DNA of 64,000 bases from Sphingobacteriales bacterium (GCA_016200915.1 JACQDV010000023.1:1-64000), one strand, 5' to 3'. Shown: positions 18,101-26,412, counted from the stretch's first letter. Notes: generated by a model not told the origin, from the letters alone. Program-made: numbers and translations.

Positions 18101-18417
18101 AACTGGATATGAAATTAGTGCATGAGTTTAAGATGAAGAACAGTAATCATTCACTGCGCATCAGCTTAGATATCTTTAATGTGCTGAACTTACTGAACAA
18201 TGACTGGGGACATATCAACTTTGTCACCAACATCAACAACTACACAGTTAACTTCTTAAAGTTTGTTAAAGATGCCAATGGTAAAAATCCCGGTGCTCCT
18301 TCAACAGGATATACACCAACTTTCAACTTTGTAAAACCACTGGATGGACATTATTATACAGTTGATCCTATCAACTCACGTTGGCAGGGACAATTAGGAA
18401 TTCACTATACATTCTAA
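15142..18417 (+). CDS. TonB-dependent receptor with carboxypeptidase-regulatory N-domain (Oar-like)
   Basis: Large outer membrane receptor of 1091 aa. Signal peptide ~1-28 (ending LKAQ), then a CarboxypepD-regulatory-like domain (~30-120: ATLSGNITDEKGQFVIGASI), a plug domain (LQEVVITGKKLPSTGG to about 250), and a long beta-barrel ending in GIHYTF. Oar-like receptors of this type in Bacteroidota import or sense diverse nutrients. There is no SusD partner, so it is not a typical polysaccharide locus. The 11-bp-periodic array upstream and the neighbouring phosphate genes suggest phosphate-limited expression and possibly uptake of a phosphorylated compound; that is inference. Confidence 0.9.
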   Translation: MKNFTAKGTLNLILTFFFLVISVGLKAQETTATLSGNITDEKGQFVIGASIVAKYEPTGNTVQTVSNKKGIFVITNLKPGGPYTIRITYIGYKEEVLENISLSLGNNPDVNLALKQDSKQLQEVVITGKKLPSTGGTNIGRAQLATLPTLGRSIQDFTRLTPQSNNNSFAGTNFRYNNFTLDGAVNNDAIGFSNSAGGVSGGGQSGTAGAGTRTNPYSLEAIQEVQVQLTPFDVKIGNFTGGSVNAVTKSGSNTVHGSLYTYGRNQVLTGKSVDGKKSSIGSDYYDYQAGGSLSGPIIKNKLFYFVNAELTRRQEPTFYNAGDPGSAITLKEAQDISNYLQTKYGYDVGSYGAYKIFTNSNKFFGRLDWNVSNKSTLMLRGIYTDGSGNNLERSSTNFQFSSVDFTQHTKNLNLVAEYKTRFSNFLNNNLIVSYINVHEYRDFPGTLAPFIDIDNGRIWAGTWREASIYNMKQKTIEVSDNLTYTKGIHKITVGTHNEFYNLSYGFINSWNGRWEYSRGINSFLADNPSRVRGAFTLDGKTPNNRDYLYNNPPNPFKVALLSAYAQDEIAVSRNFKVTPGLRVDYSAVADQPTLDPAVNTTKDYVSPNPTYTHTPFSELNNKWLGKATLSPRLGFNYDINSNQSVVLRGGTGIFTGRMPFAWLGYAYTLNGTTYGNIDWNSIAAGTTVPLAINPLGLKDTVTKYGGASRSNTREVDLIDNNFKLPRIWRSNLALDVKFGNGYKMTFDALYTKTLYDVKFEQINLKDSVAYFPTGQAASATPVYVGGKLNSVFSNAFFLTNTTEGYRYNLTFQISKVTNNIKAGSHLLNINWSAAYTYGMSKDISNGIRNSFQSNYEVNPSIVPSNSTLSYSNFDLRHRIVGMFGTSMMWNKKNTTSWSFFYSGQSGSPYSLVYQSAPFGNGSNAPLPYIPVKFLNFTDIKDAGGNVTYSAAQQINDMNAFIDGDKYLRTRRGQYAERNGLRTPWNHQLDMKLVHEFKMKNSNHSLRISLDIFNVLNLLNNDWGHINFVTNINNYTVNFLKFVKDANGKNPGAPSTGYTPTFNFVKPLDGHYYTVDPINSRWQGQLGIHYTF

Positions 18418-18456
18418 ACTAAGTTTGTAAAGATTTTCCTTAAGCAAGAAACCTTG

Positions 18457-18481
18457 GCCCTGCAGCGATGCGGGGCTTTTT
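18457..18481 (+). terminator. Intrinsic terminator after the TonB receptor
   Basis: GCCCTGC-AGCGAT-GCGGGGC (7 bp with one G-T pair) followed by five T residues, 40 bp beyond the receptor stop. Confidence 0.8.
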
Positions 18482-18587
18482 AATATTATAGTTACATGAT
18501 TGATAAACGCTATTATCTACTATGCAAAGGATTTTAGATGGGCTATGCTATGTGTGTATTACATTCTTATAGACAAACCTATTTTAA

Positions 18588-18615
18588 TTTGATTTAGCAT
18601 AAAACACTAAATTTG
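18588..18615 (+). promoter_or_regulatory. Promoter of the first restriction-modification cassette
   Basis: TTTG (18588-18591), 16-bp spacer, TAAATTTG (18608-18615), a full match to the Bacteroidota -7 consensus TAnnTTTG. It lies 17 bp upstream of the TTG start of the methylase gene. Confidence 0.55.
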
Positions 18616-18632
18616 GATTAAAATTTTGGCAA

Positions 18633-19532
18633 TTGGAATCAGCTGTAAAAAATAACAATAAAAAAACCGCCGCACCAATTCTAAGGTTGGCAAAACCAAA
18701 GAAATTAATTGCATTTGGCTGGTACGGTGGTAAGTTTTCACACCTTGATTGGCTTTTGCCCTTATTACCTGATTGTTTACATTATTGTGAGCCCTTTGCC
18801 GGTTCAGGAGCAGTATTATTAAACAGAGAGCCTTCACCTGTTGAGACATATAACGATATTGATGGAGAAGTAGTAAATTTTTTTAAGGTATTAAGAGGAG
18901 AAAAAGATAAGCTCATTGAACAAATTGCATTGACACCATTTTCAAGAGAGGAATTTGCAATCGCTTGTGAATTAGACCCCGATTTATCACAAGTAGAAAG
19001 AGCAAGACGTTTTTATATAAGAGCAAGACAAGTTAGAACAGGTCTTGCCCAAACAGCATCAATTGGAAGATGGGCTAATTGTAAAAATACAAGCCGTTCT
19101 GGAATGAGTGGTGTTGTTAGCCGTTGGTTAGGCGGCGTTGAGCAGCTTGACTTTATTGCTGAAAGACTTTTACGAGTGCAAATTGAGAATAGACCAGCGA
19201 TTGATATAATTAAATTATACGACAGTAAAGAAACATTATTTTACTGTGACCCACCTTACATTCACGAAACTAGGGGAGACACAAAAGCCTATGGTTTTGA
19301 AATGAATGATAATCATCATCGGGAATTAGCAAAGACTTTAAACTCCATCGAGGGATTGGCAGCGATTTCGAACTATGAATGTGAATTAATGGAAGAACTA
19401 TATCCATCAAAAAAATGGAAAAAAGTTTTTAGCCCTGAAAAAACAATACATTCAACAAAAGATACGAGGCAGGAAGTGCTTTGGATTAATTACGATTTAC
19501 AAAAAGTATCAAAGATTTATTCCCTTTTTTAA
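18633..19532 (+). CDS. D12-class N6-adenine DNA methyltransferase
   Basis: Protective methylase of a type II restriction-modification pair (299 aa). Motif X is FGWYGGK (28-34), the SAM-binding motif I CEPFAGSGAV (52-61), YNDIDGEVVNFF follows, and the catalytic DPPY is at residues 206-209, all in the order of the DpnM/D12 class. It starts with TTG; no in-frame ATG precedes the motifs. The endonuclease gene begins at the next base after its stop. The recognition site cannot be read from sequence; D12 enzymes often, but not always, target GATC-like sites. Confidence 0.9.
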   Translation: MESAVKNNNKKTAAPILRLAKPKKLIAFGWYGGKFSHLDWLLPLLPDCLHYCEPFAGSGAVLLNREPSPVETYNDIDGEVVNFFKVLRGEKDKLIEQIALTPFSREEFAIACELDPDLSQVERARRFYIRARQVRTGLAQTASIGRWANCKNTSRSGMSGVVSRWLGGVEQLDFIAERLLRVQIENRPAIDIIKLYDSKETLFYCDPPYIHETRGDTKAYGFEMNDNHHRELAKTLNSIEGLAAISNYECELMEELYPSKKWKKVFSPEKTIHSTKDTRQEVLWINYDLQKVSKIYSLF

Positions 19533-20663
19533 ATGAGCAAAACATCACCTGCCGAAATTTTAGAAAAACACTATCAACTTGCACTAAAAAACATTGGGAG
19601 CAGTTCAATAAAATCTGACGACTTAAGAAAGCGGATAGAGTTTATTTGTCGCTGTAACGCAAACAAAGCACCCATCCGTTTCCTAATGTCATGCTTACTT
19701 GCAAAAATTGACGACCCAAAAGTTGATATAAGAAAACCATACACTGAAATTGACGGAAAGAATACTTTCTCTGGTAGGTTCTACGATGAACGTTATGTTG
19801 AGGCAATGGTTCACAAATACAAGTTACCCTGCAATCCGACAACAGCTTATTTAACACCTGCATTCAGAAATCTTGACCGAGTTCTTACAACAGACCTTGC
19901 ACTTGTTGGCAGACCAAGAGAAGTATATGAATACGCTTTAAAAATTCTTGACACTGTCCATCGTAAAAAAGAAACCCCACAAAACTTATTGCAAGAAATA
20001 ATCCGCTTTTTACTTATCATAAAGGCAGAGGACGAAAACCCTATGCAACAACTTCTTGCAGACTTAAAACAGGCTGATGATGTTTTACCTCTTTCCTCTG
20101 AAGAAATAGTTACGCTACTAATACAACACCTTAGTTCTACAAATTCCAGCCGGCTTCCTGTTTTAATCGTAGCTGCTGCGTATGAAGCGGTAAATGTAAA
20201 GTTAGGAGAAGTTGGTTTGCCACTTCAAGCCCATAACGCTGCTGACAAACAAACTGGCTCAATTGGCGATGTTGAAATTACACTTGCTAACGATGATAAA
20301 ATTGTTACTTGTTATGAAATGAAAGATAAACGAGTAACCAAAAATGATATTGATGTAGCAGTTCAAAAAATATCAAAAGCTAAAAACAAACTGGACAATT
20401 ACATTTTCATCACAACAGACATAATTGAGCCAGATGTTTCAGAATATGCAAAAAGCCTTTATGACAAAACAGGTGTTGAGTTTGCTATACTTGATTGCAT
20501 TGGTTTTATCAGGCACTACTTACACTTTTTTCATAGACACAGAAACTTGTTCTTAAATGCATATCAGGCGTTGGTTTTGGCAGAACCGACAAGTTCGATT
20601 TCTCAACCATTGAAAGAAGTTCTTCTTGTTTTAAGACGAGCAGCAGAAGCAGACAAAAGATAA
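19533..20663 (+). CDS. Restriction endonuclease, SacI family
   Basis: 376-aa nuclease partner of the methylase directly upstream (stop and start abut). The N-terminal region with DIRKPYTEIDGKNTFSGR and YDERYVE, followed by NPTTAYLTPAFRN and GRPREVYEYAL, is what I associate with the SacI-type endonuclease family. A PD-(D/E)xK core is visible as GDVEIT (Asp246) and YEMKDK (Glu262-x-Lys264). SacI itself cuts GAGCTC, but that specificity should not be assumed: the partner here is an adenine methylase of the D12 class. Family assignment is from memory of motifs. Confidence 0.75.
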   Translation: MSKTSPAEILEKHYQLALKNIGSSSIKSDDLRKRIEFICRCNANKAPIRFLMSCLLAKIDDPKVDIRKPYTEIDGKNTFSGRFYDERYVEAMVHKYKLPCNPTTAYLTPAFRNLDRVLTTDLALVGRPREVYEYALKILDTVHRKKETPQNLLQEIIRFLLIIKAEDENPMQQLLADLKQADDVLPLSSEEIVTLLIQHLSSTNSSRLPVLIVAAAYEAVNVKLGEVGLPLQAHNAADKQTGSIGDVEITLANDDKIVTCYEMKDKRVTKNDIDVAVQKISKAKNKLDNYIFITTDIIEPDVSEYAKSLYDKTGVEFAILDCIGFIRHYLHFFHRHRNLFLNAYQALVLAEPTSSISQPLKEVLLVLRRAAEADKR

Positions 20664-20670
20664 ATTCATT

Positions 20671-20763
20671 TTATCTTAAAAAGAAGGTAAAACCTAACTG
20701 TGAATATTCATTACTGTCATGCAATACCATGTATGGGAAGAAAGCAACTAAAAACTGATTATT
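20671..20763 (-). pseudogene. Possible relic of an outer membrane protein gene
   Basis: A 30-codon open segment between two in-frame stops on the minus strand reads NNQFLVAFFPYMVLHDSNEY and ends QLGFTFFLR. The alternating aromatic pattern and aromatic-rich end resemble the last two strands of a beta-barrel. It lies between the endonuclease and dxs, where an insertion of the restriction cassette could have removed the rest of a gene. It is too short to be certain. Confidence 0.35.
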
Positions 20764-20782
20764 TTAAAGTATTAAGAAAGGA

Positions 20783-22714
20783 TTATCCAAAGTTTTGAAC
20801 AACCACTTTATCTTTCATCATTTCCCTCACAGCATTAGCAATAGCCTGCGCATCATAGCCACATTCACGATGTAATTCCTTTGGTGTACCATGCTCAACA
20901 ATTTTATCAGGGATACCCAACATTTTTATTTCAGCTTTATATCTGTTGGCAACCATAAATTCAGCAACAGCACTTCCAAAACCACCAACAATTGTTCCGT
21001 CCTCTACTGTAATAATTTTATCAAACTTGCCGAACACTTCATGCAGTAATGCTTCATCTAATGGTTTTACAAAACGCATATCATAATGTGCCGGGTTTAA
21101 TCCATCATTCTTTAATTCACGGATAGCGGCCGCAGCAAAATTTCCCGGATGACCAAAAGAAAGAATAGCTACTTCTTCTCCGTCTTTTAACTTTCTGCCT
21201 GTACCAATCTTTATTTCTTTCATTTCCGTTCTCCATTCCGGCATCACCCCTTCACCTCTTGGATAGCGAATAACGATGGGCAGTTCCAGCGAATCTAATT
21301 GAGAAGTGTACATCAAATTCCTCAATTCACTTTCATTCATCGGCGCACTTACAATCATGTTAGGTATGCAACGCATGTAAGGAATATCATAAGCTCCATG
21401 ATGTGTTGGGCCATCATCACCCACTAAACCAGCCCTGTCCAAACAAAAAACTACGGGTAATTTTTGTATTGCCACATCATGCACTACCTGGTCATAGGCT
21501 CTTTGCATGAAGGATGAATAAATATTACAATACACTTTTAATCCTTGCGTAGCCATGCCAGCACTTACTGTAACTGCATGTTGCTCACAAATGCCCACGT
21601 CAATTGCACGGTCAGGCATCTTGTCCATCATAATTTTTAAAGAAGAACCACTAGGCATGGCCGGAGTAATACCCATTATCTTGTCATTCTTCTCAGCCAA
21701 TTCTAAAATGGTATGTCCAAATACATCCTGGTATTTGGATGGCTGGGGAATGTCAAATTTCTTTTTATAAATCTCACCGGTTATTTTATCAAACAAACCG
21801 GGTGCATGCCATTTAGTTTGATCCTGTTCTGCCAATGCATAACCTTTACCTTTTACAGTAACGATATGCAGAATTTTTGGTCCCGGTATTTTCTTTAAAT
21901 CTTTTAAGGTGTCAACCAGCTTAGTAATGTTATGTCCATCTATTGGACCGAAGTAACGCAGCTTTAATGCCTCAAATAAATTACTGCTGCTGCTTACCAT
22001 GCTCTTCATTCCATCGGTTAACTTATGAGCCATCGCTCTTGAAAAGTTTTTACCAACCGGAAGTTTGCCCAGCAGATTCCATACATCATCTTTCACTTTG
22101 TTGTAAGTAGGTGAAGTAGTGATGTCAGTCAAATATTCTTTAAGAGCACCCACATTAGGGTCAATGCTCATGCAGTTATCATTCAAAATGATCAGCACAT
22201 CACTATCAGCTACACCGGCATGATTCATTGCTTCGAAAGCCATACCGGCTGTCATAGCACCATCACCAATTACAGCAATTGATTTACGATCTGTTTCTCC
22301 TTTGTGTTTAGCAGCAATGGCCATACCCAATGCAGCAGAAATAGATGTTGAAGAGTGGCCAACACCAAATGTGTCGTATTCACTTTCGCTTCGTTTGGGG
22401 AAACCGCTTAAGCCTTTGTATTTGCGATTAGTTGGGAATTTATCACGGCGGCCGGTTAATATTTTATGTCCGTATGCCTGGTGACCTACATCCCACACCA
22501 ACTGATCATATGGAGTATTGTAAACATGGTGTAAAGCCACAGTTAATTCCACCACACCTAAGCTGGCGCCAAAGTGGCCACCATGCACACTTACCACATC
22601 AATGATATACTGACGAAGTTCATTGCAGAGTTGATGTAACTGCTCTGGTTTCAGGGCCTTCATATCGGCCGGAGAGCTGATGGTACTTAAAAGTTTGCCG
22701 GGTTTTATTTCCAT
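20783..22714 (-). CDS. dxs: 1-Deoxy-D-xylulose-5-phosphate synthase
   Basis: First enzyme of the MEP isoprenoid pathway: condenses pyruvate and glyceraldehyde-3-phosphate using thiamine diphosphate. 643 aa from the chosen start, the usual length. GHQAYGHKILTGR and the GDGAMTAGMAFEAMNHAG...NDNCMSI thiamine/Mg motif are in the N-half; GICEQHAVTVSAGMA carries the cofactor-activating Glu; DRAGLVGDDGPTHHGAYD follows. I start at ATG 22714 (MEIKPGKLL) because the ten residues of a longer frame from 22744 are not family-like. It is transcribed alone, next to the first restriction cassette. Confidence 0.95.
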   Translation of the reverse strand: MEIKPGKLLSTISSPADMKALKPEQLHQLCNELRQYIIDVVSVHGGHFGASLGVVELTVALHHVYNTPYDQLVWDVGHQAYGHKILTGRRDKFPTNRKYKGLSGFPKRSESEYDTFGVGHSSTSISAALGMAIAAKHKGETDRKSIAVIGDGAMTAGMAFEAMNHAGVADSDVLIILNDNCMSIDPNVGALKEYLTDITTSPTYNKVKDDVWNLLGKLPVGKNFSRAMAHKLTDGMKSMVSSSSNLFEALKLRYFGPIDGHNITKLVDTLKDLKKIPGPKILHIVTVKGKGYALAEQDQTKWHAPGLFDKITGEIYKKKFDIPQPSKYQDVFGHTILELAEKNDKIMGITPAMPSGSSLKIMMDKMPDRAIDVGICEQHAVTVSAGMATQGLKVYCNIYSSFMQRAYDQVVHDVAIQKLPVVFCLDRAGLVGDDGPTHHGAYDIPYMRCIPNMIVSAPMNESELRNLMYTSQLDSLELPIVIRYPRGEGVMPEWRTEMKEIKIGTGRKLKDGEEVAILSFGHPGNFAAAAIRELKNDGLNPAHYDMRFVKPLDEALLHEVFGKFDKIITVEDGTIVGGFGSAVAEFMVANRYKAEIKMLGIPDKIVEHGTPKELHRECGYDAQAIANAVREMMKDKVVVQNFG

Positions 22715-22856
22715 GGTTCTGTTAGTGCTGCGAAAATAATACAATTACCCTTTTGAAGGGTGTGAAATAGTCAACAGGAGTGTTAACAATGCTCAGGTGC
22801 TAAAGTTTAGATATAAGTAAAAATTCAAAAGTAATAAGTAAAAAGCTCAACAAATA

Positions 22857-22988
22857 GTGTATCAGTTTCAAAATTTATCCGATGTATTGTCTGATTTCAC
22901 GCCAAGAAACAAAGGAAATAAGCCGCAAAAAAACCCTGGCGTCTTTGCTCCTTGTATTCCTTTGCGTGAAAAATTCAAACTGATACAC
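22857..22988. repeat. 132-bp palindromic intergenic element
   Basis: The ends are exact 12-bp inverted repeats, GTGTATCAGTTT (22857-22868) and AAACTGATACAC (22977-22988). Inside, TTCACGCC-AAG...AAAGGAA faces TTCCTTTGCGTGAA. The interior contains the GGCGTCTTTGC/CTTTGCGTGAA words also found at 40526-40602. This suggests a MITE-like or REP-like mobile palindrome. Confidence 0.6.
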
Positions 22989-23214
22989 TACCGCTCAACA
23001 GAATTACTGAACGATGAAAGTATTGTGACACAACAGGCGATGCTATTGGCACTGAAGCCTGTATAAAAAAATCATCTTTTAAGCACCATTTGGTCAATTG
23101 CTAATCTTTATTGAAATTGTGTGGCTGCCTGTGTTTTGGGGCATTTTACCCCAGCCATTTACACCCAATATTTGCCTTTAATAAATTTAGCCTTAAGCAG
23201 GGTTTTAATTAAAG

Positions 23215-23222
23215 TAGATTTG
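23215..23222 (+). promoter_or_regulatory. -7 element upstream of the LytS-type kinase
   Basis: TAGATTTG fully matches TAnnTTTG and lies 9 bp before the ATG, so the transcript would be nearly leaderless. No clear -33 TTTG is seen at the right spacing. Confidence 0.45.
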
Positions 23223-23231
23223 TAGTTGCCT

Positions 23232-24284
23232 ATGTCAGTTTTATCAAATGTTTCGAAGTACTGGTGGTGCCAGATCATAGGATGGGGTGCCAATGCTGCC
23301 GTTTCCCTGTTTTTTGCATGGACATACAGGGATAGCGTTACCCCTGAGTTTGTGCAAAGGGTGATGATAGTAGTGGGGCTGGGTTTAATACTTACTCACC
23401 TGATGCGGGAACTGATCATCCGCTTAAAAGTTTTACAAAAGAACTTTGATAAACAGGTTATTTATTTTATTTCCATCACTATTGGTTTTGCTACTCTCTA
23501 TTCCTTTTTTATGCTCATATGCTGGCGGGAACTGAACCTGTTTGAGGGAAGAGAGAAAAATTATTCTTTATTAAGACTAATGATTGGTGGTACGTTCAAT
23601 TCATTTATCACTTTACTGGTGTGGAATCTTATTTACTTCATGTATCACTATGTGGAGAAGAACCGGACTGAACAGTTTGATAAATTAAGAATGGAAGCGC
23701 TGATCAAAGAGCTGGAATTAAAAACCATCAAGAGTCACATCAATCCGCATTTTATTTTTAATTCGTTAAACAGTATCCGAGCACTGGTGGATGAAAATCC
23801 TGGTCGTGCAAGAACAGCAATTACTGAGTTGAGTAATATTTTGCGCAGCAGCATGCAGGCAGAGAAATTAGAAACGGTTCCATTAGAAAAAGAACTGGCT
23901 ATCGTAAAAGATTACCTTGCTTTGGAGCAAATGCGTTTTGAAGAAAGACTCCGTATCAACTTTGATATTGATGAAGATACTTTAGACCAGCCTATACCTC
24001 CGATGATGCTGCAAACGCTGGTGGAGAATGCTATTAAGCATGGCATCAGCAAACAGGTGAATGGTGGTGAAATAAAAATTACATCAGATTTTGTGGGTGA
24101 TCACCATGAGATCATTATCCGTAATACGGGAAGATTAAATGGTCACCGTAATGAAGATGGTTTTGGATTGCAAAGCACACAGGACCGGTTGAGCCTTATG
24201 TATGGTAATAAAGCCAGTTTCCAGATAACCGATATTGATCACAACGCCGTAGAAGCAAAACTGATAATGCCAATTGAATCATAA
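23232..24284 (+). CDS. LytS/YehU-type sensor histidine kinase
   Basis: Membrane sensor of a LytTR two-component system (350 aa). Four hydrophobic segments occupy about residues 10-140, followed by a short coiled region and the His_kinase domain with the phospho-acceptor in KSHINPHFIFNSLNSIR near residue 176. The ATPase N-box is PPMMLQTLVENAIKHG and the G-box GFGLQSTQDRL. I chose ATG 23232 (MSVLSN) over an upstream TTG. The regulator gene follows after 22 bp. The ligand is unknown. Confidence 0.92.
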   Translation: MSVLSNVSKYWWCQIIGWGANAAVSLFFAWTYRDSVTPEFVQRVMIVVGLGLILTHLMRELIIRLKVLQKNFDKQVIYFISITIGFATLYSFFMLICWRELNLFEGREKNYSLLRLMIGGTFNSFITLLVWNLIYFMYHYVEKNRTEQFDKLRMEALIKELELKTIKSHINPHFIFNSLNSIRALVDENPGRARTAITELSNILRSSMQAEKLETVPLEKELAIVKDYLALEQMRFEERLRINFDIDEDTLDQPIPPMMLQTLVENAIKHGISKQVNGGEIKITSDFVGDHHEIIIRNTGRLNGHRNEDGFGLQSTQDRLSLMYGNKASFQITDIDHNAVEAKLIMPIES

Positions 24285-24306
24285 CTTTTCTCAAAATATA
24301 AACGAC

Positions 24307-25053
24307 ATGAGCAAAAGAGCCATTATAATTGACGATGAACGCTTAGCCCGAAATGAATTAAAAAAATTGTTGCAGGATTATCCTGATGTGGAAGTGATTG
24401 ATGAAGCTGCCAATGTTGATGAAGGATTGGAAAAGATCAGTTCTCAAAATCCTGATTTGATCTTCCTGGATATTCAAATGCCGGGCAAGACTGGTTTTGA
24501 TTTGCTGAGTGAATTAGATAAATCACCTCAAGTGATCTTTACTACTGCCTATGATGAATATGCGTTAAAAGCTTTTGAAGTAAATGCACTGGATTATTTA
24601 CTCAAACCGATTGAACCAAAGCGTTTGGCAGATGCTATTCATAAATTAGAAACATTAGATGAAAGAGAAACGAATGGACATCCTGTTGATTCCAGTGGTG
24701 CAGTAAATCGTGGATTGCTTACTGAAGCTGACCAGGTGTTTGTAAAAGATGGAGAACGTTGCTGGTTTGTTCGCCTGGGTGAAATCCGTTTGTTTGAAAG
24801 TGTGGGTAATTATGCCAAAGTTTTCTTTGGCCCAAACAAACCACTCATATTAAAATCACTCAATGCATTGGAAGAAAGATTAGATGAAAAAACATTCTTC
24901 CGTGCCAACAGAAAGCATATTGTAAACCTGCGCATGATTGAAAAAGTAGAACCTTACTTTAATGGAGGTCTATTACTGGAAATAAAAGGCGGTGAAAAGA
25001 TTGAAGTAAGCAGGAGACAGGCGGTGAAGTTCAAAGAGATGATGAGTCTGTAG
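24307..25053 (+). CDS. LytTR-family response regulator
   Basis: Cytoplasmic DNA-binding partner of the upstream kinase (248 aa). The receiver domain contains IIDDERLARNEL with the acidic pocket and the phospho-acceptor Asp in LIFLDIQMPGKTG near residue 57, then TAYDEYALKAFEVNALDYLLKP. A LytTR domain fills the C-terminal ~110 residues (VKDGERCWFVRLGEI, FRANRKHIVNLRMIEKVEP). I take the ATG giving MSKRAIIIDDE; a start 33 bp upstream would overlap the kinase gene. Targets are not evident; LytTR sites are not obvious nearby. Confidence 0.93.
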   Translation: MSKRAIIIDDERLARNELKKLLQDYPDVEVIDEAANVDEGLEKISSQNPDLIFLDIQMPGKTGFDLLSELDKSPQVIFTTAYDEYALKAFEVNALDYLLKPIEPKRLADAIHKLETLDERETNGHPVDSSGAVNRGLLTEADQVFVKDGERCWFVRLGEIRLFESVGNYAKVFFGPNKPLILKSLNALEERLDEKTFFRANRKHIVNLRMIEKVEPYFNGGLLLEIKGGEKIEVSRRQAVKFKEMMSL

Positions 25054-25119
25054 ATAGTTGATAATTTAACATTCGGTATCCGGCAACTAGTAACCAGAAA
25101 CACAGCAACAAGAATATAA

Positions 25120-26412
25120 ATGAGAAAACTGTTATTACTGGGGTTATTGTTATCAATAACCTCTTTTTTATTTAGTCAGCGTATCAGTAAGTTCATCAAT
25201 GCAAAAAAAGTAAAGCGGATAGAGGAAGTATTAGCTGCTGATGATATGCAGGGAAGAAAAGCCTTTACACCGGCAGCAGAAAAAGCCGCCGGCTTTATTG
25301 CAGGAGAATTTAAAAAAGCAGGCTTGCAAACGTATAAGGGAAACAATTCTTTTTTACAGGAGTTTGCAATGATTCAACCAAAATTCATCAGTGCTAATGC
25401 AATAGTAGATGGAGAAAGTTTTTCTGAGCAAAAAATATTTGTAGTTACTACACAAGCTTCATTAAAAGTAACTGATCAAAGCGGTTATGGGAAAGCTTCT
25501 ATAAAAAAAGGAAATAACCTTACAGCAGTTGCCCGTGAATTAATTGGCAGAAAAGAAAATTTAATTGTTACCGTTGATACAAGTTTTGCCTCAAATCTTT
25601 CAAGACTGGGATCTTTGAAACGTAATTTGTTTCAAACAGGGAAGAGTGTAATTTTTTTACTGACGGATAAAGAGCCCACAACTTTTTCAATAGAAGCAAA
25701 ACATGAGATACAGGAATCAAAACTGATGAATGTGGTAGGTGTGTTGCCTGGTAAGTCATTGAAAAACGAATATGTGATCTTCTCCGGTCATTATGATCAT
25801 CTGGGAATTGGCAGGCCTAATCAGGAGCAGGATTCTATTTTCAATGGTGCCAATGATGATGCGGCAGGAGTAACTGCTGTAATTATGCTGGCAAGATATT
25901 TTGTTAAGAAAATGAATAATCAACGTACGCTGATTTTTACTGCACTCACTGCAGAAGAGGCTGGTGGTTATGGTGCTAATTATTTTTCAAAACAATTTGA
26001 TCCTGCTGAAGTGATTGCCATGTTCAATATTGAAATGATTGGTACTGAAAGTAAGTGGGGAACAAATTCAGCTTACATCACCGGTTATGAAAAAACGAAC
26101 ATGGGTGAAATACTGCAAAAGAATTTAAATGGAAGTAAGTTCAGTTTTCATCCCGATCCTTATCCTGAACAAAAATTATTCTATCGTTCAGATAATGCTA
26201 CCCTGGCAAGATTAGGAGTTCCTGCACATACCATCACTACTTCAAAAATGGACAGCGAAAAATATTATCATACACAGGATGATGAAATTGAAACGCTGGA
26301 TATAAAGAATATGGCAGAGATCATTAAAGCCATTGCTTTAAGCAGCCGATCCATCATCAGCGGAGAAGATACACCAACAAGGGTAGCAGCGGATAAACTG
26401 GAGAATAGATGA
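25120..26412 (+). CDS. Secreted M28-family aminopeptidase
   Basis: Zinc peptidase of 430 aa with a signal peptide (~1-19, ending FLFSQ). The metal ligands of the M28 fold are visible: FSGHYDHLG (His224, Asp226), NGANDDAAG (Asp246/247), LTAEEAGG (catalytic Glu pair near 279-280), FNIEMIG near 305, and the last His in YYHTQDD. The N-terminal part before residue 200 may include a PA-like substrate-access domain. Probably periplasmic or outer-surface, degrading peptides. It stands alone after the LytTR pair. Confidence 0.9.
   Translation: MRKLLLLGLLLSITSFLFSQRISKFINAKKVKRIEEVLAADDMQGRKAFTPAAEKAAGFIAGEFKKAGLQTYKGNNSFLQEFAMIQPKFISANAIVDGESFSEQKIFVVTTQASLKVTDQSGYGKASIKKGNNLTAVARELIGRKENLIVTVDTSFASNLSRLGSLKRNLFQTGKSVIFLLTDKEPTTFSIEAKHEIQESKLMNVVGVLPGKSLKNEYVIFSGHYDHLGIGRPNQEQDSIFNGANDDAAGVTAVIMLARYFVKKMNNQRTLIFTALTAEEAGGYGANYFSKQFDPAEVIAMFNIEMIGTESKWGTNSAYITGYEKTNMGEILQKNLNGSKFSFHPDPYPEQKLFYRSDNATLARLGVPAHTITTSKMDSEKYYHTQDDEIETLDIKNMAEIIKAIALSSRSIISGEDTPTRVAADKLENR

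Larger units (their letters stand above)
22745..23231. other. Gene-free 487-bp intergenic region between dxs and the sensor kinase
   Basis: This is the only long gap in the window. It contains a short palindrome ACCCTT-TTG-AAGGGT (22747-22761), the imperfect palindromic repeat at 22857-22988, a small TGGGG/CCCCA hairpin near 23135-23152, and a TAGATTTG promoter element at 23215. A 69-codon frame inside the palindromic repeat starts and ends within repeat-like sequence and is not taken as a gene. Confidence 0.7.

Noticed and set aside
15142-18417. SusC/SusD polysaccharide utilisation locus
   Set aside because: No SusD-like lipoprotein or glycoside hydrolase follows; the receptor is of the Oar-like carboxypeptidase-regulatory type and is followed by a terminator.
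22857-23066. 69-codon GTG-started frame in the dxs-kinase gap
   Set aside because: It coincides with the palindromic element and translates repeat sequence.
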